This document shows, one piece after another, positions 33,701 to 43,342 of a stretch of 64,000 bases of DNA. Each line of letters starts with the position of its first letter. Position 1 is the first letter of the stretch. The position numbers and the translations under genes are program-made. The notes beneath the pieces are model-generated. The model was given only the letters and a program-made list of their open reading frames with translations. It ran no database searches and was not told the origin of the DNA. Source of the stretch: Gordionus sp. m RMFG-2023 (Eukaryota > Nematomorpha > Gordioida > Chordodea > Parachordodidae); assembly GCF_954871325.1 (NCBI RefSeq), contig NC_088779.1, forward strand, positions 24,662,869-24,726,868, given 5' to 3'.

Positions 33701-35620
33701 ATGCATTGATTAATAAAAATTTGTCTTAAAATTTCATTTTGAGAAAAAAATGTTAGTCTTTATTTCATATAATTAAGATTTCACCATGGATTTTTGATTT
33801 ATGCCATGGTCTTAATAAATCTGTTAATATTTTTACGATTAAATTATAATCATTTATTCCTTTTTAAATTATTAATTTATGATATAGTTAATATTATACC
33901 AATTTTTATTTCAAAATTTATAAAAATAATTTATATTTTAAAATAACTTCTTTACTGCCATTATCAAAATTATTTTTTTTACATATAATTATCATATTTT
34001 ATTTTGTAAACTCATGCTATTACTACAATTTGCCCTAGTTATAGAAAAATGTATGGGCAACGTTGCCCAATCCCATTATAATTATTAAAGAGGTGGCTAT
34101 AATACAATATTTCTAATAAAAAATATACTTTAGCATTGTAAAATAAATAAATGCTAGTATTTGATTGATTTAATAAGAGTTTACCTAATAAATATATGTC
34201 ATTCTAACATTCACTCTCCCAATCTATAAAATAGAAAGTCATGAAAAAAATGATAGCTGTCAGTAAACTATGGAATAAAAATTGACATACTTATTTTAAT
34301 TAACCTATATTTTAATGATCCATTATAATCATTTTGATTATCTTAAATTACAATGTCTTATTAAAGGCCCTTCCGACTAAGGTTATTAAAAATACCGATT
34401 CGGGTCTATTTATAAAAAGGTCCCAATAAAAATTTTGCTGAAGTAATTTTATGTAGCATGTAGCTTGTATATTTTTCTCATAGCTGCCAGCATATGGACC
34501 TCTATTTGCCAAATATCGGAGCTTAATATTATTTTGGCTTAAATCTTAATTTGGCCATTTTAAAATTGGGCGTTTTGCAACACTACTCCAACTGTAAGCC
34601 TGAGCTTGATATAAAATTAGCGCTTTCAACCATGAGGCTTATAGTTCTTTATGATATTTATACAAATAAACAAGGGCCCCTACAACGGGGGGGGGGGGGG
34701 GAGTTCTTAAAATTTGAATCTGGGTTTCAAAAAAAATTTTTATTTTTTTTTAAATCTTTAATTTTTTAATTTTATTTCATTTTTTGTTTCAACACACCCA
34801 TCCATAACCAAAAGATTTCTTATCTCATAAAATTATTTTTCCAATTTCAAAATATGCTCAAAAATAACCAGAAAAAATACAAATGCTTAATTAATTAATG
34901 CACAAGGCATAATATAAGAAATGATAAATTAGCAGACCATAATAGAAAAAGACATGGCGCGCAAAATTTTAACGATATAAAAAAGGACTTGAAATATGTC
35001 AAATTGTATATTTAAAAAAATGAAGAAAAAAGAAGGGAGATAAAATAAAAGGGAATATAATTCAAATTATATTCTAATCTAAAGCCGTATAATATATAAA
35101 TATTCTCATTAATAAATACATGAAAAATATGGTTATAAAAAAATTTAAAATTGATTGAGTTTATTTTTTACAATTATAGTTGATGTTCATATGATGTTTC
35201 GAAATCAGAAGCAATAGTTTTGCTTTAAAAAATATATAATATGCAAACTCCATGAATCCACCCCTTGAATTCTTAGTTGGACAAAGCTATGAGTGAACTA
35301 TGATCATTTTCGGTTTTTTTTTCTGGCTTTTGACATTTAGATGATTTAAACAATCTTTAACTTTATATAAATTTAAAGGATTAGGCTATATAAAGAAACT
35401 TAAACAATGCCTCTCCAAAGATATCTAAAATTAAAGGGGTTAATTTTTTCCAAAATACCCTATACTTTCGGCTTTTAGAAGCCCGTATCTCAACATCCGT
35501 TTGAAGTTGGAGGCTAAAATTTAATTTTTTCTTAGTTATAATATATGCAAACGCTAGTAAATATTTTGGAATAATTTGAGAAGGTTGGGTTGAAATTCAT
35601 GTTGATTTGTCATGGAATTT
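30760..35620. other. AT-rich repeat-bearing region
   Basis: No gene was recognised. It contains a fold-back element (31428-31503), the second copy of the dispersed repeat (32140-32430), ATCGGATC-word debris at a hAT-like tip (32430-32520), a TTAAACG inverted-repeat element (34388-34585) and a run of fifteen G (34687-34701). The apparent open frames at 31489-31683, 32408-32644 and 34551-34769 are formed by these repeats. Confidence 0.55.
32140..32430 (+). repeat. dispersed repeat, copy 2
   Basis: Same-orientation homologue of 21098-21350, about 11 kb away, with the same order of shared words (GAAATTGCAATTATAACAGC, CCTTTAACATTAC, CAGATACTTG, TTTCAGTTGA). Length and divergence are similar along the whole stretch, so the two are likely members of a dispersed family and not a local duplication. 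Confidence 0.6.
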
Positions 35621-35663
35621 ACCATATATAAATTATTTCTTAAAATCGAATTCATTTATAAAG

Positions 35664-36026
35664 ATGCTATTAAAAACTTTAGCTTTGATTGTTTTAGCAT
35701 TGAATGGTATGGAGATCGTAGAAGCTCAAAGTAAAATAAAAAAAGGGAGCATATTTTGAAAATTTATTTCAATTATTTTTTTTTGTTCTTCCTTATGCTC
35801 AGGTCAAAATTTTATATTCTTTGAGAATGGACTACCAGTAGCAAGCAATCTATAGCATCAAATAATAATATAATATTTTTTATATTATTTTTTATATTCT
35901 TATTTATATTATTTTATATTAAAATATCCTAGTATATTGCAGGGAGTAGTATGTCCAAGGAATGTTCCCCGAAAAGTTCAAGCTAGCTTAGTATATACTG
36001 AAATGATCGCCAAGACAATAAAATAA
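35664..36026 (+). CDS. candidate three-exon gene for a small secreted peptide
   Basis: Not a recognised family. Exon 1 (35664-35730) starts with ATG and encodes a textbook signal peptide: MLLK, the hydrophobic core TLALIVLALNG, then a polar end VEAQ. It stops at A|GTAAAA, a good donor. A 72-base intron ends in a pyrimidine-rich tract and TGCTCAG; exon 2 (35803-35837) continues in phase (SQNFIFFENGLP). A GT at 35838 then joins in phase 0 to an acceptor TATTGCAG at 35941-35942, and exon 3 (35943-36026) adds GVVCPRNVPRKVQASLVYTE up to a TAA. Total 61 residues, about 39 after signal removal, with one cysteine. Without the last splice, exon 2 runs to a stop at 35853-35855 and the peptide has 40 residues. 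A TATA-like ATATAAAT lies about 40 bases before the ATG. Confidence 0.45.
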
Positions 36027-37439
36027 CAAATATTACTGAATAACCTCAATCTAGACGATGTTTCAATCAGGTAAATGTCATATTATTTGCGACATTATAA
36101 TTTCTTTTTGAGTGATAATATAAAAATTGTTTAAATTAATTTTCTATACATTTTCAGATAGATACCCGAATTAATGAATCTATTTATTTGGATTTTAGGA
36201 AAAAATAAATTATAACCACCCCAAAAAAATGGTTTTAATTTAAAAAATTAATTTTTTTAAATATAATTTTAAACCTTTCAAGAAAACTAAAAAAGCTCCG
36301 TTTTCACCTAAAGATATGAAATTCGTATCAAGTTAAAGATTTTAAAAGTACATTCGGGCTTAATCATTTCCTCACTATAACCCTGCTTTCCAAGGGTTAA
36401 ATTCCATCATTATGAATTCGGTTTTTATATCAAACGTGGATTCGAGATTCTTACTAAATCAGTTACTTAGGCCGATTTTAAAATTTAAAATATGGAATTT
36501 GATCAGAGATTTTAGCATGTAGAAAGTATATACTTAGTCTACAATTTTCCGACCATTTTTCGCAAATTTTGAAACATGTTCCTGATTTATATTAAATAAT
36601 ATATTATTTAAATTTAAATACAAGATTTTATTGCAAAATTTACCATTTTTTTTTCTATCTCGATATTTTAAGTAGTATATTATTTAATATTTTAAAAATA
36701 GCTTCTTAAAATTTGTTATAATCTGTTTATATAAAGGAGGTTCTGATGACCTTCCTTTATTTTTAATAAATGTTCGAATCAGTCAAGGTTTGTCATGCTC
36801 ATATGTTTTGTTTGCTTAATTTGAATAAAGATTGAGGATAAAATACTTTTAATACTTGTGGGAGAAAATAAAATTAAGAATACAAGCGTGGGTTGGTATT
36901 TATATTAAAAAAATTGTAAGGAAGAGATAGAGGTGACTTAAAGTTAAAATTAAATTAACTTAATTAAAATATTGGACAAATAAATAAGATGATGTTGCAA
37001 TTTAAAGTTGGAACTAATAAATTTTTTTCGATATGAAAAAATGTTGGAAGAACGTCAAGTTTCATAGTTTCGATCAAATAGATGTCATTTTTTTGAAATA
37101 TTTTACTTTTGTTTTGCAGTGAAAAAGTTTCAAATAATTTGTGATAAATAAATGTAATGCCAAGAAAAATCTTTTAATGGATATTAATTCATATATTAAA
37201 CTGGTATATTTATTTCTGCTATGAATGTGATAAATAAATGTAAATTTGTATATGTATGCGATAAGAAGTAGCAATGATTATTATAATAGTTTTAATCATG
37301 CTACCATTGCTATAACGTAGCTAAGATTTATTTATGTTTAAAAAAATTTGTGAACTTCGTTCCCAAGCCTTATTTTGCCCGCCTTTCGGTAGGGTCCCTC
37401 CTATAAAAATATATTATTTTTCGTGATTATCTATATATC

Positions 37440-38360
37440 ATCTGCTTTAAAGTTGATTGAACAATTGGAAGTACCAATTCTGAAATATGCCAATGTTTTA
37501 TGCTTTATTAGCGTCTCTTTAACTAGTATAGTAGCCAGCATAACAAATGGTCAACTTTACGATTAAAGTGCGGCTGAAGGTATCTAAAAATTTTATCAAT
37601 GTTTAGTGCACAATTGTATTTAATCTGTTTGATAGTCAATAGAAAGAAAAAAATGGCATTCTGAATGGAAAATATTAAAACTATATATCCGACGTGCGCT
37701 AATATTTAGTGCCTGGTATATAACTCCTCAATCAAATATGAGAACCACAAAAAAAACTGAGTTATAAAAAAAATTAAAACTACTACATCACGCTTTAAAA
37801 GTGAAGCTATACAAGTTTGGAAAAAATGTGAAACTTATACCAAACCATTAAGTAGGGCCATATTAGAACATTTTATTGTTTTATTCTGTTTGATAGGTGG
37901 TTTAAAGGGAAAAGAATAATTGATAAAAAATAATCAAAATTAGCATCATGCCAGAACGGAGAATATAAAAGTTATAACTATCTGGTTTGCGTTAATATTC
38001 AGAGCCTTTCTTATTAATTCTTTAATCAATTTCGCCAGCCACCAAAAAAGTAACCGAATTAAAAGCAAATACAAACTATGACACGTAAAGTCATCCAAAA
38101 ATATGGAAGCATTATCTATGATATATATGTCAATAATTATTGAGTAGTTCATACTTTTTAGTGCTTCAACCTGTTTGGTAGAAGTTTAAAGAGAAATAAT
38201 ATTGGAAAAATAAAAATAACTTGCTAAGATTGACTCATGTTAGAAGGAAAATTATAGAAGCTATTAATAATATGTAAGGCATGATAAATACCTATTAATT
38301 TCTCAATCAGTTTTTCTGATCAATAAATAAAAACAAGTTATAAGCGAAATAAAATTAACG
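37440..38360. repeat. decayed tandem repeat, period about 260-285 bp
   Basis: At least three diverged copies follow one another. Landmarks recur in the same order: CTGTTTGATAGTCAATAG (near 37627), CTGTTTGATAGGTGGTTTAA (near 37889), CTGTTTGGTAGAAGTTTAAA (near 38172); each is followed by a gene-poor stretch with TAATATTTAGTGCC or TAATATTCAGAGCC and then AACTCCTCAATCAA, ATTCTTTAATCAA or ATTTCTCAATCAG. A partial first copy may begin near 37440. No frame is shared among copies. Confidence 0.65.
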
Positions 38361-38699
38361 GACCTTCGGCTGGTTTTAAATATTGAATTATAAAATTGCG
38401 ATTCAAAAATCAATTACATCTAAGCATTTAATTTTTTTCCCCCCTTAATATATTTTTGAATCTTATGGTTAGATGTTGCTTGTTATTTTCAGTTTTATTC
38501 TATAGATATTTAACAATATAAAAATTATATTATTAAATTTATAATTCAAAAAAATGATTGGGGGGGGGGGGAGGGGTATTGGGTGAAAGAAAAGTTTTAA
38601 CTCCAAACCCCCCTTGTCTACACCACTGCACCATTGGCATACGAGGGATAAACTTTAAGGAATTTCCTCCCTCCTACCATAAATATTATTGTTGAATGT

Positions 38700-38835
38700 T
38701 AATAATATAGGGGTGCGAACCTGGCATAGATTTTAGTCGAGTACGGTTTGGGTTCGGTTCACGATAAAATGAATTAAGTGGGTTCGGTTCGGGTTTGATT
38801 CAGAGAAATATTTTTAAACCCGGGTTTGGTTCCGG
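38700..38835. repeat. GC-rich hAT-like short element (GGTTCGG words)
   Basis: A left tip TAGGGGTGCGAACCTGG, typical of hAT ends, is followed by repeated GGTTCGGTTC/GGGTTTGG words. It belongs to a loose group of GC-rich islands, all short and non-coding, built from CCCGG or CGGGTT words: 10780-10880, 11290-11420, 16365-16565, 18995-19090, 19420-19535, 22635-22790, 29440-29575, 30300-30440, 38700-38835, 42694-42889 and 60560-60665. Several begin or end in CAGAGGT or TAGAGAT tips. Confidence 0.6.
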
Positions 38836-39599
38836 GTTCCGATCGGGTTTAGGAAGTAAGTATAAACATGAAAATTTAAACATATTATCATAATTAATTA
38901 TAATTCTTATGATTTATTATTTAATTTTGAATTGAAATATATTTTCAATTTGTAATTTATGTTTTCATTTGTATTATAAACCTAAATCACGTGTTAATAA
39001 TTTAAAATGTCATGGCCTATTTCTAAATCTTTGAAAGTAATTTAGACTATGATATTAATGAAATGGAAGATACCAGGGAAGGAAATGTTCTTAATACCTA
39101 TAATTCAAATTTCCTATTCCCTAGATTTTAAAAAATTTTTTAAATAAATATAAAAACCAAAACTAGCTTCAAATTTATTTGTTTAAAATGTAAAAAAAAA
39201 TATTTCCTCAAATCAATCCAATAGCTATAACCTCAAGAAACACCTGAAGGTAAATTATCATTTTTACATTCTAATAGTATTTATTTTATAATTGTTCATG
39301 TTAATAGTTTTAAGGAAATGGAGAAACATCTAAATAATTTTTGTATAGGCGACTCTACATCCAAAATTTAAATCAAATTAATTTATAATACAAATGCCAA
39401 TATTTCTCAGAAATTGGCTGATAAAGTTATTATTGATTTTATAATTATACTTTCTGATCGTCACTCTAGACTTGGGGATGATAATATTGAAATTTATTAA
39501 AATGCAACAAATTACCATAAATATTTATTTTTTATAATCAAAATATTTACTATACAATAACATTATAAACAAAAAATAAAACAAATTTGTTTCTAATTT

Positions 39600-39750
39600 T
39601 TATAAAAAGTAGCTTAAAAAGAAGCTAAAGCTACTTTTAAAAAATAGTAGCTAAAAGCACGCTACTTTTTTTAACGAGTAGCGATAGCGGTAGCTACTTT
39701 TTTTGACAAATAGCTGTAGCGCTCTTATAAAGGTAGCGTTTAACAACTCT
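39600..39750. repeat. GTAGC-word element, hAT-like tip
   Basis: Dense, inverted copies of GTAGCTACTTTTT and AAAAGTAGC words fill this stretch, ending GTAGCGTTTAACAACTC. The tip resembles the GTTGTTAAACG end of the inverted-repeat family at 21616-21837. Probably the subterminal region of a non-autonomous hAT element. Confidence 0.5.
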
Positions 39751-39803
39751 TCATAATAGTCTCAACATTTTTTTCCCCACTACCTATAAATCAAGAAATA
39801 TTG

Positions 39804-40070
39804 TCATATTATTTTGGCTTTACCCCAAACCAATTTCAAATCTGTCATTTGTCTGACACACATATGCTCTTTTCCACGGGTGCCCTCTGGACAATATTTA
39901 TAATATTGTTCACTTGGCATTATTGAAATGCTAGCACCGGTATTAAAGAGACCAATATTATTATTGTAAATTTTTAAATTAACACGAGAGCATGAACACT
40001 GTCCATCTCTTTCAGTCGTTAAAAATTTATACAATTCTAAGGGGGCAAGTACTGGTTTAATAGTTATCAT
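39804..40070 (-). mobile_element. LTR-retroelement fossil: retropepsin-like protease fragment
   Basis: A short minus-strand fragment resembles the aspartic protease region of an LTR retroelement polyprotein, most likely of the Ty3-like group. It is broken and isolated: no reverse transcriptase, integrase, primer-binding site or long terminal repeats were recognised around it. It is probably old. Confidence 0.45.
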
Positions 40071-41474
40071 ATTTTAAATATCATTCGTATGGCTAATCTT
40101 ATATTTTTTTTTAGTATAATGCTAAAATAAATTCGTTTTGTAAAAATTTTACGATAATATGCAGATGATCAGTTTCTTACTTTAACCGCTAGCTAGCCAC
40201 AACCTGACAAAAATTAAGTTTAATAAAGGTATTAAAAAATTTTTATATTTATGTTCCAATTCCACAGAACGTTTAATGCTTTACATTTTTAATATTCGTG
40301 GATATTACAAAAATGATAAATCCCTAACGCTTCTATAATGGTTTTATAAAGTTTTGTATTTTATTAAATAATATATGAAACTTAATAACTTAATATCCCC
40401 AATTGTTTTTTAGAATTTAATGAACTCGAGTATATTTAAATTTAGATTTTAAATAAAATGCTAAAAATTGACAAAAAAAATAACTTCAAGATCATCATTT
40501 TATTTTTCTAGAGCATATTGGAATAAAGCCGTAAACTTAGCATTATCCAAAATTTCCTATTCATAAAATTATAACACAATATTATTTAGTTTAATAACAC
40601 TCGTAAAAATCAAACGACAACTTTGAAAATTCCATATGTTAACAAAAGAAGATCTTAATATTAATAAAATTATGTCATGAAGAAAATATTTGAAATGCAC
40701 CTAGTTAAATTCCTAAATTCCCTAGGAAAAATTGGTATATTCGTATAATTAAACGAGCTTTAAAGTCACCAAAATACGGGTTTCTATTTCGAAAACAAGG
40801 CCCCTCCTAATCTAAATCCGCTTGTTAATCTAGTATGGAAAATTGAATTTTATAACTAAATTCAACCACCTTACCCTTGATATATTTAGACAAACCTGAA
40901 ATTAAAATTTATTTAATTTGACACAAAATTTCACAAAAAAGAATATCAAGTTGTTAGATCGTTAAAGGAAGAGATTGTAAGTCGTTGCATAAGAGAAGGG
41001 AGGGCCGATTTAGTATTATATTTTGTTTTTTATTATATTAATGTATTTTGATAATTCTATAACTATATTTATCGATTTTTAAAAACGAAACGATTAAGAT
41101 TTTAGCCAAAATGATTTTATTTAAACTGACACAATACTTTTAAGCCCCATTTTACATTTGGTGAAGTATTGAATTATTTCCTTCGATATAGGATGTTACT
41201 CTAAAATATTTAATATATTTGGGCCATGGTAATGTTAATTCATATGATTTTGAATTTTCAGAATCGGATGATGATGATGAAATAATAATATCCATGCAAA
41301 TGCTAATCTATTAAAATAATATGTAAACAATAACATTCAAATTAATAAAGTATAGATATGGCTTGTTAAAAAAAATTGAAATGTTAAAAAGGCAAAAAAA
41401 ACTGATTAAAAAATATAAAAAAATTTTCTTAAAAAAAATTCGCATTAATATTAAATTTTTCAAATAAAAAAATA

Positions 41475-41668
41475 AAAGGTGTTTTTAAAATTGAACAAAC
41501 GTTAAATTCCAACATGTTCGTCAAAAAAAGGAACGCGTTAACGTTCAATTCGTCAAAAACGAACGCCGTTCATCATTTTCAAAATACGAACTTCGTTCAT
41601 CATTTTTCAAAAATACGAACTTCGTTCATGAATGGGTTCAAAATGAACGGATTCGTTTACAGCACTAC
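41475..41668. repeat. GAACG-word element ending in AGCACTAC
   Basis: Repeated palindromic words ACGAACTTCGTTCAT and GAACGCCGTTCAT lead to the tip TTCGTTTACAGCACTAC. A similar tip follows GAACG words near 1118-1190 and related words occur at 16235-16335. This looks like the end of a small non-autonomous DNA element. The hAT element that starts at 41669 is inserted in its last bases. Confidence 0.55.
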
Positions 41669-43334
41669 CAGGCGCGTACGCAGCGAGTGGGGGCAGGGGG
41701 GGGGGGGGCAAATCCTCCCCAAAAGCCAAAAAATGCAGATGCCGGATATATTTTTCAAAAATAATATTGTATATATTAATTTATATTTGTTAATATCTAT
41801 TCCTATCTCATATTAAATATTTAATTACATTTATTATCACATTCATCTACTAAGTTATTTTATCAATTAATTTTGATTTCAAGTTTTCCGGCCTAATATT
41901 TACTTATTATTTTCAAATTTTTAGTGGCGTAATATTTATCTACCATTTTCAAATTTCTAGTCAAATAATAATTATTTCTGAAACTTCTTGTCCAACAGGG
42001 AGAAAGAAATTGCAACCTTGTCCAACGAGATAGAGTCTCCGCCATCAAGCAGTAACAGCTTTTATGGAGTTAGAAGAGCCGATTATTTGCTATTACTGAA
42101 ATATCACAATGGCCTGAAAGAAATATTTCCTCAGAAGCAACAAAATTATTGGATTCAATGCTTATTCCAAAAAAAATTTCTCATTAGAAATTATACAACT
42201 ATTTTATGTATTACTTTTCAAAAACATGACATTGACTTGATTAAGAAGATGAGAATAGCGAAGAACATTTTATTAGAACTCAGGGAAATTAGGGCTAATG
42301 TTGATGAAGAATTCCATATTTTATATGTTATTGTTAAGTCAAAAGCAGAGCTATACGTGTTTAATATTTGTCTCCCTCGACTTGCAGCAAGGCAAGCTCA
42401 TAGTTAAAACATTAATAAAGGATCAGTAGAAGAGTATATCTTAGATACAGTTACATTTATAACCCAAATAAATGAATGGTTTTTAATTCATCATACAGCA
42501 CTTACCAATCTGCAAATATTACTTCCATAAAAGCCTTCCCAACCTTTTTTAGATGGTGATAGAAAAAAAAAATATTTGTTGGATTTTTATCATGAAGATG
42601 TTAAAGTATCTTATGATGCCTTATTAGCTGAATAACTGTGTTTTAAACTAATGAGAGAACATTCTCTTTTTTAAGAAGAATAACAGATCCCTGCAGAAGT
42701 ACCATTTGCAGGGCACGGCCCGGATTTTTGTTTTAATTTTTACGGCCCGGCCCGGGTTTTTTTTTAAATTTTCAAGCCCGGCCGGGGTGTTTTTTAAAAA
42801 AAATTCATTTTAAATTTCGGGCCCAGCCTGGATACATTTAAATTAATTAAAATACAGTCCGGCCCGGGGGCCGACCCTGCAGGTCTTTGAAAAACATACC
42901 AAGAAGTACAACTTCTGAAAGTAGATTGAAAGGTTAAGTTCTTTTGAATATTCATAGACATTTGACGACAAGCAAGGATGAGATAATTGAAAAATTAGCT
43001 CAATCCCAACGAAAATTGGATTTTACATTGTAAATATATAACATACAAAATACAATTATTCCTAAGAAACTTTTTGTGTATATTTCTAATATTTAAATTT
43101 TTTATACTTTATATATAAATTTTATAGGCTCAAATAATTCAAATTTCTATTTAGGGTCATTTAAGTGATTCTTTACATATAATTTTTTTATAATTCACAT
43201 TAATTTAAAATTGTATTAGAAATAGTTATGTCCTAATAAATTTATGCTTGATATTTTTAAAAAACAATAATATTTCTTAAAAAGATTTATTATCTCCCCC
43301 CCCCCCTCAGACCAAATTCCTGCGTACGCGCCTG
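41669..43334 (+). mobile_element. hAT (Tip100/Zaphod-like) transposon with perfect ends and target duplication
   Basis: Both ends carry the perfect 15-bp inverted repeat CAGGCGCGTACGCAG, and the 8-bp word AGCACTAC lies directly outside on both sides (41661-41668 and 43335-43342). A run of G or C stands just inside each end. The plus strand encodes pieces of a ZMYM1-type hAT transposase: LRANVDEEFHILY-like wording, CLPRLAARQAH (compare PRxxGRQTHR, ending near 42404), then VEEYILDTVTFI, and after an insertion TTSESRLKG, VLLNIHRHL and AQSQRKLDFTL (42905-43029), the dimerisation domain C-terminus. Stops and frameshifts interrupt it. It is 1,666 bp, so the N-terminal half of the gene is missing. 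Confidence 0.9.
42694..42889. mobile_element. GC-rich element nested in the hAT transposon
   Basis: A 196-bp island of CCCGGCCCGG words interrupts the hAT transposase C-terminal coding region at 41669-43334, so it arrived later. Tips read CAGAAGTACCATTTGCAGGG on the left and CAAAGACCTGCAGGG on the right (complement), which are hAT-like. No matching 8-bp duplication was seen. Confidence 0.65.
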
Positions 43335-43342
43335 AGCACTAC

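Noticed and set aside
34055-34068. Perfect 14-bp palindrome GGGCAACGTTGCCC
   Set aside because: Isolated; no second copy, no flanking inverted ends and no known site recognised.
34551-34769. Plus-strand frame containing a poly-Gly stretch
   Set aside because: The glycine run is the G15 tract at 34687-34701 and the start is the arm of an inverted-repeat element.
41514-41816. Plus-strand frame of 100 codons
   Set aside because: It runs through GAACG palindromic words, the hAT terminal repeat and a G run. It is made of repeat sequence and not a gene.
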